The position numbers and the translations under genes were made by a program. A stretch of DNA of 64,000 nt from Progne subis subis. Lineage: Eukaryota; Chordata; Aves; Passeriformes; Hirundinidae. Shown piece by piece: positions 44,240 through 53,679 of the stretch. Numbering within the stretch: position 1 is the stretch's first letter; each line of letters opens with the position of its first letter. Below the pieces are notes generated by a model. It saw only the letters and a program-made list of their open reading frames with translations. It did no database searches and was not told the origin of the DNA. The DNA lies in contig JAKJHU010001545.1 in assembly GCA_022316685.1 (NCBI GenBank), positions 1 through 64,000 of the forward strand, written 5' to 3'.

Positions 44240-44515
44240 AATGGAGTCAAAATGGAAAAATAACAACCTGAAGTGCAAAAAAAAAAAAAAACCAACCAAA
44301 AAACCAACAAACAAAAAAAACAACGGGTCGGAATGCAAAAAATCCCAACCAAAAAAAAAAAAAAAAAAAAAAGAGTCAAAATGGGAAAAAAACAACCTGA
44401 AATGTAATAAATTGGGTCATAATGGAAAAAAATGGTGGCAGAATCGAAAAAAATGGGGTCAAAGTGTAAAAATACTAACACAAAATGCAAAAAATGGGGT
44501 CAAAATGTAAAAAAG
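44240..44515. repeat. A-rich degenerate tandem repeat
   Basis: Words like AAAATGGGGTCAAAATG are repeated with long A runs (44279-44292 and 44351-44371). There is no coding signal. Confidence 0.8.
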
Positions 44516-45175
44516 AAGGAGAGGGGATTTTTGAGGTTTCCTGACAGTTTTGGGTTTTTCCCAGCTTTGTACTCAGGGTCTCTCTGCAGACATTGCACCT
44601 GGAGCTGTCCCAAATAAATCCCAAATCAACCCAAAATAAATCCAAAATAAATCCAAATCAATCCCAGATAAATCCAAATAAAACCCAAATCAACCCCAAA
44701 ATAAATCTCAAATAAACCCCAAATAAACCCAAAATCATCCCCAAATAAACCCCAAATAAATCCCAATTAAATCCCAAATAAATCTAAATCAACCCCAAAT
44801 AAATCCCAAACAAGCCTCAAATCAACCAAAATCAATCCAAAATAAACCCAAAATAAAACCCAAATAAATCCCAAATCAACCCCAAATAAATCCAAAATAA
44901 ATCCTAAACCCCCCTTCAAATAACCCCCAAAAACCCTCCAAATAAACTCAAAATGAATCCCAAATAAATCCCAAATCAACCCCCCATAAACTCCAAATCT
45001 CCTGTCCAACCCCCAAGGGTTCTTGCCATTTTCTGTGGGGTTTTCGGGTGTCCTGAGGGATTTTTGGGAGTTCCTGCTGTTTTTTGGGGGTTTTCCCAGC
45101 TTTGTACCCAGGGTCTCTCTGCAGACATTGCACCTGGAGCTGTCCCAAATCGACCCAAAATTGATCCAAAATCAA
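44516..45175. repeat. Duplicated segment flanking an AAATAAATCCC array
   Basis: Segments at about 44516-44625 and 45055-45165 are copies of each other, sharing the word GGTCTCTCTGCAGACATTGC. The space between is filled with imperfect repeats of 11-13 bp resembling AAATAAATCCCAAATCAACC. The array contains dozens of AATAAA words, which are a by-product of the repeat and not polyadenylation sites. Confidence 0.8.
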
Positions 45176-45184
45176 CCCCACGGT

Positions 45185-46000
45185 GCCCCCAGGGCTGGAG
45201 AGGGGGTTTTGTTTGTTTGTTTGTGGTTTTTTGTTTGTTTGTTTGCTTTTGGGGGGGGGGTGTTTGGGGTCAGGGGCGTTTCACCCCAAAGTTTGGGAAA
45301 TGGAAGGGGGGGGGGGGTGATCCTAAAATTTGGGCATTTGGGGGATTTTGATGGCAGAATTTGGGGTTTGGGGTGATTTAACCCCAAAATTTGGGATTTG
45401 GGGGTGTTTCACGCCCCAGGATTTGGGATAGGTGGGGTTACACCAAACTTTGGGAATTAGGATGTTTGACACCCCAGGGTTTGGGATTTGGGGTATTTGA
45501 CCCCGGAATTTGGGGTTTGGGGCAGTTTAGCCCCAAAATTTAGGAATTGGGGGTGTTTGACAGCCCAGGGTTTGGGGGGGTTTGACCGCAGAATTTGGGA
45601 TCTGGGGGAGTTTAAACCCAAACTTCGGGAATTGGGGGTGTCTGACACCCTAGGGTTTGGCATTTGGGGGGTTTAACCCCAAACTTCAGGATCGGATTGG
45701 TTGGACACCCCAAATGTTCTAAATGTCGGGATTTGGGGATGGAAGGGTTTTAACCCCAAAATTTGGGGTTTGAGGGTGTTTGACACCCCGAGATTCGGGA
45801 TTTGGGGGGATTGATCCTAAAATTTGGGTTTGAGGGCAAGGGGAGGCTGAACACCCCTGAGTGTGGGTTTGGGGTGTTTGATCCCCCCCAGGATGAGGTC
45901 AGGGGGGTTGACCCCTGGATTTGGGATGTTCGCCCCCCCAGATCTGGAATGCTTGATCGCCCCCAGGATTTGGGGTGTTTGACCCCCAGGATTTGACTCC
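45185..46000. repeat. Palindrome-rich minisatellite
   Basis: A TTTG-rich block (45210-45250) and a G run (45307-45317) are followed by about twelve units of 55-65 bp built on CCCCAAAATTTGGG and GGGATTTGGGG. The core is nearly self-complementary, so each unit can form a hairpin. Open frames on both strands are by-products. Confidence 0.8.
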
Positions 46001-46019
46001 TCTGGGTTTGGAGTTGAGA

Positions 46020-46210
46020 TCGGAGCCATTCTCTGGAAACAACGGAGGGAACGGGATCGGGAATGGGAAAAGGAAAGGGAATGGGATCAGGAATGGGAGT
46101 GTGATCGGGAACGGTAATGGGAACGGGACCTGGGTCAGGAATAGGAGCGGAACGGGAATGGGATCCGAAATGGGAAAGGGATCGGGAATGGAATAGGGAT
46201 CGGGGAGAGA
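46020..46210. repeat. GGGAATGGGATC-type purine-rich repeat
   Basis: Short degenerate units of 6-12 bp (GGAACGGGAATGGGATC and variants) run through this stretch. There is no coding signal. Confidence 0.8.
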
Positions 46211-46430
46211 GCGGCCCCAAAAAGGGACCCCGTCCCCAGGGAGAGACCCCTCCCCACAATCCCATCCCCTCCCATTCCCTTTTTTCCCTTTTTTCCCATT
46301 TTTGGGCGGCTCCTGCCGCTTTCAGCCCATTTTGGGGGTTCCCCGAGGGCCACGGGGGGATCGGAACCCCCAAATCCGGGGGGGCTCCTGGTCCCCAGGG
46401 CATCCCGTCCCCACCCCTAAACGGTGGCTG

Positions 46431-46657
46431 GCCAATCAGAGCCCGCAGAGCTGATGACGAACTCAGATGCCGGGCAGAAATCCGGGGCTCTGACCCCGCC
46501 CACCGATTTCCAGCCAATCAGCGCCAGGCGCGCCTTTGACTCCCAGTTGCTGGCCGGAGCCCAGCGCCTCTCACCGCGCCAGCCAATCAGAGACCGCGCG
46601 GGGCAGTTTCCAGCCAATCAGAGCTTTCCCCGCTGATGACTCCTCAGTTGCCAGGCA
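46431..46657 (-). promoter_or_regulatory. Cluster of SXY-like promoter modules (X and Y boxes)
   Basis: CCAATCAG occurs at 46432-46439, 46514-46521, 46583-46590 and 46614-46621. Three of these are followed at 12-20 bases by X-box-like elements: 46452-46477, 46542-46555 and 46632-46657. On the minus strand the best module reads CCTGGCAACTGAGG, then AGTCATCA, then CTGATTGGCT, which is the X1-X2-Y order of MHC class II promoters bound by RFX, CREB-type factors and NF-Y. The direction implies a transcript running leftwards. No MHC exon is recognised within 700 bases on that side, where repeats follow. An orphan or truncated promoter is possible, as is another RFX/NF-Y gene. Confidence 0.55.
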
Positions 46658-47096
46658 GACCCGCAGCGCCCCGCGCACCCGGGAGCGGAATTTGGGGAGG
46701 CGGTGGTGACCCTGGGGGCCGGGCTGGGGGCACTGGTGGCACTGGGAGCCCCCAAAATAAACGAAAGGGGCGTGGGGAGGGGCCTGGAAACCCCAAAACC
46801 ACGCACGGGGGAGGGGATTGGGATTGGGGGAACGATGGGAAGAGGCGGAAGGAAGAGGGAAAAGAGGGGGATGGGACCCCCCAAATTGAGCTGGGAGGGG
46901 GCTGGGACTGAGTCGTTGAAAACCGATATAATCACGGACACAGACCCTCTAACTAATTAAAGTTAGACAGTGGTGTGTTTATTCACCGGCGGGCGGCACG
47001 GGAGTCATCTCCGAAAGGCGTGGCCGCCCCGAACAAGGCTCTTTGCCCTCTGTTTATTCTCCAAGATCTTACATACAATACATATGCATAACCCCG
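46658..47096. other. GC-rich promoter flank and possible LTR remnant
   Basis: 46658-46910 is GC- and G-rich and may be the outer part of the CpG-rich promoter region. 46920-47096, read on the minus strand, has two AATAAA-type signals (about 47060 and 46982) and looks like the R/U5 part of an unrelated LTR. It ends where provirus D begins. Confidence 0.35.
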
Positions 47097-47751
47097 TGTC
47101 TTGGTTTGAAAAAGACAGTTGTCTGCTAAGGAGAGGCAAGCCTCCGGGTTATTATAATTTAGAAGATTAAAAAAAAAAAACTTTCGGTCAGAGCTATAGG
47201 GAAAAGGAATAACAGTCCTTTACTAGTAAATATAACAGGACAGACAAACAACAACAGCACTTATAATAACAGTAAAACAGAACTAAGAACCCTGAGGGCA
47301 AACGGTGGCAAAGTCCGTCGCTGATGGCTGCAAGCTGGAAGCGATGGATTGTCCTCAGCAGGCAGGCAGGGGGTGCCCCGGCAGGCAAAGTGGGCAGTGC
47401 CGAAGAACTCGCAGCGGCTGGACCCCGGGCTGACCCAAAATCCAGCAAGGTAACGAAGAAACTCCGAATTCCTGGGCGCTCTAACAGATGATAGAATTCC
47501 CAGGACCAAACTCCTCCGTTAGCTGTGGACTCCAGGCAGCTACCCGTAGTCCGACCGTCCTCCCCGGGAAAGCTGAGAGAAGTGAGGCCACCCCCCAGCT
47601 CTCTCCGGAGCCTCCTCCCTTCCCCAAAACCAAGTGATCAACTTCTTTTGTCAGCTTAAGCACCGCTTAAACTGCGCCTACTTAAAATCTAGCAACTCAT
47701 GGGGGGGGGGGGGGGCGGGGAAAATTCTACAGGAGAACTTAACCCTCAACA
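47097..47751 (-). mobile_element. 3' LTR of provirus D (LTR family D)
   Basis: The plus strand starts TGTCTTGG and ends ACCCTCAACA. Compared with the other LTR (53008-53662) I see one or two substitutions and three or four single-base length differences, mostly in homopolymers. A long G run lies at about 47701-47715. Confidence 0.95.
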
Positions 47752-47859
47752 TTATCCACCCCGAATTTTTCCCACCCTAACATATTATATTGAATTTAAA
47801 CCTTTAAATAATATACATATATATACACGTGAATATAAATACAGACGCAGTCACAGTAT

Positions 47860-48990
47860 TCACTGAAAAACAAGGTCCCCTTGAGGTATGCAGCGGGTCT
47901 CTCCATCCTTTTGCATCACCCACCATGTGCAGCCAGGTCCCTGAGCAAAAACAACTCCACGAGCGGGATTGTCTTTGCTGGAGGCAGAATTAATCCAGAC
48001 AGTTTTTCCCAGCATTCCTCTCATGTGTACTACTGGAACCTTATCTCCATCTCTTGTTCTCAGGGGCTCAGATTGGGCAGGGCCGGCTCGGTTGGTGGAA
48101 CCTCGAGTGTTCACTAACCAGGTGGCCTCTGCTAAATTAATCTCCCAGTTCTTGAAAGTACTCCCACCCAGTGCCTTCAAAGTGGTTTTAAGCAGGCCAT
48201 TGCACCGTTCAACTTTCCCGGCTGCTGGCGCATGATAAGGAATATGGTACACCCACTCAATGCCATGTTCTCTAGCCCAGGTGTTTATAAGGCTGTTCTT
48301 GAAATGAGTCCCGTTGTCAGACTCAATCCTCTCAGGGGTGCCATGTCTCCACAGGATTTGCTTTTCAAGGCCCAGGATGGTGTTCCGGGCAGTAGCGTGA
48401 GGCACAGGGTAGGTCTCTAACCATCCAGTGGTGGCTTCCACCATGGTCAGCACATAGCGCTTGCCTTGGCGGGTTTGGGGAAGGGTGATGTAGTCAATCT
48501 GCCAGGCTTCCCCGTACTTATATTTGGACCATCGTCCGCCATACCATAGGGGCTTCACCCGCTTGGCCTGTTTGATGGTAGCACACGTCTCACAGTCATG
48601 GATAACTTGAGAAATGCTGTCCATGGTTAGATCTACTTCTCGGTCTTGTGCCCACTTATAGGTGGCATCTCTGCCCTGGTGACTTGAGGCATCATGGGCC
48701 TATCGAGCTAGGAACAACTCTCCCTTGTGTTGCTAATCTAAGTCTATCTTTGACACCTCTATCTTTGCAGCTTGATCTACCTGCTCGTTGTTTCGGTGCT
48801 CCTCATTAGCCCGACTCTTGGGGACATGGGCATCTACATGACGGACTTTGACAGGTAGCTTCTCTACTCTAGTGGCAATGTCCTTCCACTCATCTGCAGC
48901 CCAGATTGGCTTTCCTCTACGTTGCCAATTGGCCTTTTTCCACCTGTCCAGCCAACCCCACAGAGCATTGGCCACCATCCACGAATCAGT
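47860..48990 (-). pseudogene. pol: Integrase of provirus D
   Basis: From right to left this region holds the end of RNase H, the HHCC zinc region with CETCATIKQ (about 48600), and the core with QIDYITLP, IESDNGTHF and GKVERCNG. Asp and Glu are 35 residues apart. The C-terminal domain ends GDLVFQ at 47860. Two TAG stops, at 48733-48735 and 48700-48702, replace TGG codons of provirus A. The catalytic residues are intact. Without the stops it would be a complete enzyme, so it is only lightly damaged. Confidence 0.9.
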
Positions 48991-50988
48991 GTAGAGGTAG
49001 AGCTTTGGCCACTTCTCTCTTTCAGCAATGTCCAGGGCCAGTTGAACAGCTTTGAGTTCAGCAAGTTGGCTTGACCCACCTTCTCCTTCAGTGGCTTCTG
49101 CAACCTGTCATGTGGGGCTCCATACAGCTGCTTTCCACTTCCGGTTCATCCCTACGATGCGGCAGGAACTGTCAGTGAAAAGAGCATAGCGTGTTTCTTC
49201 TGCTGGTAGTTGGTTGTATGGTGGACCCTCTTCTGCACGTGTCACTTGTTCCTGCTCCTCTTCATCTGTGAGACCAAAGTTCTCACCATCTGGCCAGTTT
49301 GTAATTATCTCCAAAATCCCAGGGCGATTTGGGTTTCCAATGCGGGCGCGCTGAGTGATGAGGGCAATCCATTTGCTCCACGTGGCGTCGGTGGCATGAT
49401 GGGTGGAGGGAACCTTTCCTTTAAACATCCACCCCAGCACCGGTAGTCGAGGTGCCAGCAGGAGTTGTGCTTCTGTGCCAATCACCTCTGAGGCAGCTTG
49501 AACTCCTTCATAGGCGGCCAAGATTTCCTTCTCTGTTGGAGTGTAGTTGGCTTCAGACCTTCTGTAGCTTCGGCTCCAGAATCCTAGTGGTCGGCCCCGA
49601 GTCTCCCCAGGCACCTTCTGCCAAAGGCTCCAGGACAGGCCATTGTTCCCGGCTGCTGAGTAGAGCACGTTTTTCACATCTGGTCCTGTCCTGACTGGGC
49701 CAAGGGCCACTGCATGAGCGATCTCCTGCTTGATCTGGGCAAAGGCTTGTTGCTGTTCAGGGCCCCAGTGGAAATCGTTCTTCTTGCGGGTGACCAGGTA
49801 GAGAGGGCTCACAATCTGGCTGTACTCAGGAATGTGCATTCTCCAGAAACCTATGGCGCCTAGGAAAGCTTGTGTTTCCTTCTTGCTGGTCGGTGGAGAC
49901 ATTGCGGTGATCTTATTGATGACCTCAGTGGGAATCTGCCGCCGTCCATCTTGCCACTTTACTCCCAGGAACTGGATCTCTCGGGCAGGTCCCTTGACCT
50001 TGCTCTGCTTGATGGCAAAACCAGCTTTCAGGAGAATTTGGATGATCTTCTCTCCTTTCTCAAACACTTCTATTGCCGTGTTCCCCCACACAATGATGTC
50101 ATCGATATACTGTAGGTGCTCCGGAGCCTCACCCTTTTCCAGTGCAGCCTGGATCAGTCCATGGCAGATGGTGGGGCTGTGTTTCCACCCCTGGGGCAGT
50201 CGGTTCCAGGTGTACTGCACGCCCCTCCAGGTGAAAGCAAACTGAGGCCTGCATTCTGCAGCCAGAGGAATGGAGAAAAATGCGTTAGCAATGTCAATGG
50301 TGGCGTACCATTTTGCTGCCTTGGACTCCAGCTCGTACTGGAGTTCCAGCATGTCCGGCACAGCAGCGCTCAAAGGTGGAGTCACTTCGTTCAAGGCACG
50401 GTAGTCCACAGTCAGTCTCCATTCTCCGTCAGACTTGCGCACAGGCCAGATGGGGCTGTTGAAGGGTGAGTGGGTTTTGCTGACCACCCCTTGGCTCTCC
50501 AGCTCACGGATCATCTTGTGGATGGGGATCACGGCATCTCGATTTGTCCGGTACTGTCGGCGGTGCACCGTCGAGGTGGCAACTGGAACTCGTTGCTCTT
50601 CTACCTTTAGGAGTCCTACTGCAGATGGGTTCTCTGACAGTCCAGGCAAGCTATTCAATTTCTTAATGCCCTCTGCCTCCACAGCTGCTATTCCAAAAGC
50701 CCACCGGAGTCCTTTAGAGTCTTTGTAATAACCATTCCGGAGGAAGTCTATGCCTAAAATACACGGGGCCCCTGAGCCAGTCACAATTGGATGTTTCTGC
50801 TACTCCTTCCCGGTCAGGCTCACCTCAGCTTCTAACAGAGTCAATTCCTGTGATCCCCCCGTCACCCCGGCAATGGAAATAGGTTCTGTCCCCACATATT
50901 CCGATGGTATCAGTGTACACTGCGAACCAGTATTAACTAAAGCCTCATATTTCTGTGGCTCTGATGTGCCAGGCCATTGAATCCACAC
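48991..50988 (-). pseudogene. pol: Protease, reverse transcriptase and RNase H of provirus D
   Basis: The protease frame (50988-50800) has LVNTGSQ where A and B have LVDTGAQ, so the catalytic Asp is Asn (codon 50932-50934). A TAG at 50800-50802 interrupts it. The next open stretch (50784-49108, over 550 codons) covers the rest of the protease and the whole reverse transcriptase, with SPFNSPIWPVRKSDGEWRL, FAFTWRGVQY and YIDDIIVWG. It also covers the connection and the RNase H start (FTDSSC, where A has FTDGSC). A TGA at 49108-49110 interrupts RNase H, which continues to about 48990. It appears free of frameshifts across 2 kb. Confidence 0.9.
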
Positions 50989-51042
50989 CGTCCAATAGAT
51001 CCGGTTTTCCCGTGCCTCTCCCTGGCTAGAGGCAGGGCCCCT

Positions 51043-52551
51043 CTAGCACCGGTCATTACTCCCTTCCTGGGCATACATGGTAGAGGTTCCTTCACAGGGA
51101 TCTGACATATCCTCACTTCTATAATACCTGGCAGCTTGGTCATGTGAGGTTGAGGCTACCTTCATCTTAGTGGAACCCCCTCGGTTAGTGTTTCTCTCCT
51201 TGAGCTCACGCACCCTTGCTGCCAGGGCAGAAGTGGGTTTCCCATGCCACCTTCCCATGTCTTCCCCATGGTCACTCAGAAAGAACCACAGGTCAGCTCG
51301 TGGGGTGTACCCTCTCTCTCTAGCTGGGGGCCGTTGAGCTCTGACTCTGGGGCCTGTAACTCGCACCGGTGCCACACAGGAACTGTTTCTCCTCATCTCC
51401 TCCCTCACCTCCTTTATCTCCTCTGTCACCTCCTCCATCTTCTCCCTGAGTTCCTTTGCCACGGCAGAGACCTGAGCCTGCATTGGGCCACTGATCATGC
51501 TCTCATAATTTCTAAGCTTGTTGGCTACAGAACCCACTGTCTCTCGGTTGTTATCGGCATTAATGGTTGCAATGAAGGTGGCGTATTGAGATGGTCCTAG
51601 AGTTGCCAGGTTCCACAGCATTTGCCCTGTGCACCTGACTTTGTCGGGGTCATTATCATGCTGTCCACCCCTCCCAAAGAGTACCTCCAATACTGCCACT
51701 TCTCTCAGCTGTTGGATCCCTTCCTCAAGGGTCTTCCAGCGCATTCTATGATGGTGCTCCTGCATTCTGTCTCTGTGGACAAACCTCTCCCTCACACTCA
51801 TTAAAAGCCGCTCCCAAAGGGAAAGGGGCCCTGGCTCCCTTACAAATACCTGATTCACACCCGAGTCCTGGGTCAAGGGTCCCAAATTCCTTGCCTCACT
51901 ACTATCTAGCTGCACGCCTGTACCTATAAGGTCCCAGACCCGAACTAACCAGGCTGTATAAGCCTCACGTCCCCGTCGTGCAAGATCTTTTTGCAGATTG
52001 CGGAGACTTTCATATGTCAGGGACTCGGTGATGATCTCAACTTCTGAGTCCCCCGCGGGTTGTGAGGGCCCTCCTTTCTTATCCTTGTTGCCTGGGTGCT
52101 CTGATTTCACCTTGTACTTCTTTGTTTCCACAGGGGCCACTGCTGCTGGCTGTGGCTGCCCCTGTGGTTCAGCTGGAACCTGGACGGTTGTAACGTCTGT
52201 GGGTTCCGCTGCTGCACCATCAGACTCTCCTTTGTCGGGGCAGGGGGAGGGTTTCCCAGCAGCTGGGGCTAATGAGGCTACTACAGGGGCAAGGTACTCC
52301 CTCAGCATCTCACCTATCTCCTTCACCCAATCTGGGTGGTTTATTCCTGAGGCAGGCTGTGGGGCAGGCCCAGGCTGTGGGGCAGGCTCAGGCTGTGGGA
52401 CGGGCTCAGGCTGTGGGACGGGCTCAGGCTGTGGGACGGGCTCAGGCTGTGGGGCAGTATCCTTATTCTCTAGGGGAGGTATCAGGGTGGTTACCCAGTC
52501 CAGTCTCCCCTTATCTCTAAATGCTAAACAGAACAGGCATACCAGCAACAC
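51043..52551 (-). CDS. gag: gag of provirus D (about 500 codons open)
   Basis: A single open frame carries a hydrophobic stretch at its start (LLVCLFCLAF), a Pro/Gln/Glu repeat linker (about residues 33-60), a basic and charged linker, and a helical capsid-like domain (about residues 170-400). A coiled-coil-like Glu/Lys segment sits near residues 345-370, and the tail contains GYTPRADLWFFL. No zinc knuckle is visible. The frame is open upstream of 52551 without an obvious ATG nearby, so the true start may lie in the hydrophobic leader (52560-52975). It may still be translated. The Gag would assemble particles and, with no env in the element, these would probably stay inside the cell. Confidence 0.8.
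   Translation of the reverse strand: MLLVCLFCLAFRDKGRLDWVTTLIPPLENKDTAPQPEPVPQPEPVPQPEPVPQPEPAPQPGPAPQPASGINHPDWVKEIGEMLREYLAPVVASLAPAAGKPSPCPDKGESDGAAAEPTDVTTVQVPAEPQGQPQPAAVAPVETKKYKVKSEHPGNKDKKGGPSQPAGDSEVEIITESLTYESLRNLQKDLARRGREAYTAWLVRVWDLIGTGVQLDSSEARNLGPLTQDSGVNQVFVREPGPLSLWERLLMSVRERFVHRDRMQEHHHRMRWKTLEEGIQQLREVAVLEVLFGRGGQHDNDPDKVRCTGQMLWNLATLGPSQYATFIATINADNNRETVGSVANKLRNYESMISGPMQAQVSAVAKELREKMEEVTEEIKEVREEMRRNSSCVAPVRVTGPRVRAQRPPARERGYTPRADLWFFLSDHGEDMGRWHGKPTSALAARVRELKERNTNRGGSTKMKVASTSHDQAARYYRSEDMSDPCEGTSTMYAQEGSNDRC
52351..52461. repeat. gag: 18-bp repeat in the gag linker of provirus D
   Basis: Units such as GGCTCAGGCTGTGGGACG are repeated about six times, keeping the reading frame. 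On the minus strand they encode PQPEPV-type hexapeptides. Sequence identity between units is high, so this is a recent expansion. Confidence 0.9.
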
Positions 52552-52559
52552 CAGCCACT

Positions 52560-52975
52560 GTATGATGTCATTAACATTCAGAGATTTGAACCCTTCAAAG
52601 ACTGGTGGGGTAGGCCCAAAGAGCTGGGTGAAGGGTTGGGAAAAGGTTTCCCTTGGTATTATTTCCTCGCAGTATGTACCGTTGTTAAAGTAACTCTAAA
52701 AACACACAGTCAGTGTATGGTAGCCCTGAATCCATGTGCCTGCCTTCCAGAGAAAATTAAAAATCCATGATTTCCTCACTTCGTTAACTCATATAGCAAA
52801 CTGGATGACAGCCACAGCAACCTTAGTTACAGGGCCCATGTTTAGAAAAGGGCCTGCAAATGGGAGAAATACGGCCACACCCACATGCCACCCGAACCAG
52901 ACAAAGGCAGACCACATGATGCCCAGTACACAACAATGTAGGCACTTAAGAACTGTTATTCCTTTTTCTCTCAAT
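52560..52975 (-). other. Leader of provirus D with hydrophobic frames
   Basis: The minus strand from 52974 to 52789 encodes a very hydrophobic, Trp/Phe/Val-rich peptide with two helix-length segments, ending in a stop. A second open stretch from about 52690 runs straight into the gag frame and includes its first helix (IIQWLVLLVCLFCLAF). The position and three-helix layout mirror the hydrophobic gag starts of A and B, although the sequence has diverged. Confidence 0.5.
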
Positions 52976-52984
52976 GCCCCTCGA

Positions 52985-53002
52985 GCCCCACGTTGGGCGC
53001 CA
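52985..53002 (-). promoter_or_regulatory. Primer-binding site of provirus D (lysine tRNA-1,2)
   Basis: The minus strand reads TGGCGCCCAACGTGGGGC five bases inside the LTR, an exact match to the lysine tRNA-1,2 primer site used by foamy viruses and several other retroviruses. Confidence 0.95.
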
Positions 53003-53007
53003 AATTC

Positions 53008-53662
53008 TGTCTTGGTTTGAAAAAGACAGTTGTCTGCTAAGGAGAGGCAAGCCTCCGGGTTATTATAATTTAGAAGATTAAAAAAAAAAAACTTTCGGTC
53101 AGAGCTATAGGGAAAAGGAATAACAGTCCTTTACTAGTAAATATAACAGGACAGACAAACAACAACAGCACTTATAATAACAGTAAAACAGAACTAAGAA
53201 CCCTGAGGGCAAACGGTGGCAAAGTCCGTCGCTGATGGCTGCAAGCTGGAAGCGATGGATTTGTCCTCAGCAGGCAGGCAGGGAGTGCCCCGGCAGGCAA
53301 AGTGGGCAGTGCCGAAGAACTCGCAGCGGCTGGACCCCGGGCTGACCCAAAATCCAGCAAGGTAACGAAGAAACTCCGAATTCCTGGGCGCTCTAACAGA
53401 TGATAGAATTCCCAGGACCAAACTCCTCCGTTAGCTGTGGACTCCAGGCAGCTACCCGTAGTCCGACCGTCCTCCCCGGGAAAGCTGAGAGAAGTGAGGC
53501 CACCCCCCCAGCTCTCTCCGGAGCCTCCTCCCTTCCCCAAAACCAAGTGATCAACTTCTTTTGTCAGCTTAAGCACCGCTTAAACTGCGCCTACTTAAAA
53601 TCTAGCAACTCATGGGGGGGGGGGGGGGGGGGAAATTCTACAGGAGAACTTAACCCTCAACA
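53008..53662 (-). mobile_element. 5' LTR of provirus D
   Basis: It is a near-identical partner of 47097-47751. A G run lies at about 53616-53632. A solo copy of the same family is at 35842-36511, and a more diverged one is at 27933-28610 (opposite sense). Confidence 0.95.
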
Positions 53663-53679
53663 ATAGTGATGTTAAAGCT

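Larger units (their letters stand above)
47097..53662 (-). mobile_element. Provirus D: young, nearly full-length env-less ERV
   Basis: Both LTRs are 655 bp and nearly identical. Between them are an exact lysine-tRNA primer site, a leader with hydrophobic frames, a gag of about 500 codons, protease, reverse transcriptase, RNase H and integrase. The integrase stops shortly before the purine tract, with no env. I saw few or no frameshifts in pol, and the lesions I found there are point changes. There is no target-site duplication: CCCCG lies on the left and ATAGT on the right. The right flank is element E, and the left flank is a different sequence. Confidence 0.95.

Noticed and set aside
44610..45000. 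Cluster of AATAAA polyadenylation signals
   Set aside because: AATAAA is part of the repeat unit AAATAAATCCC and is repeated dozens of times. There is no gene end nearby.
46700..46760. Possible MHC class II B leader exon on the plus strand (a short Leu/Ala/Gly/Val run near 46720-46750)
   Set aside because: It has no ATG and no clear donor, and the X and Y boxes are oriented for a gene on the opposite strand. A short Leu/Ala/Gly/Val run is too little evidence.
51998..52693. Plus-strand Gly/Ser/Cys-rich frame of 231 codons
   Set aside because: It is the reverse of the gag repeat linker of provirus D, open only because of GC-rich composition and the 18-bp repeat.
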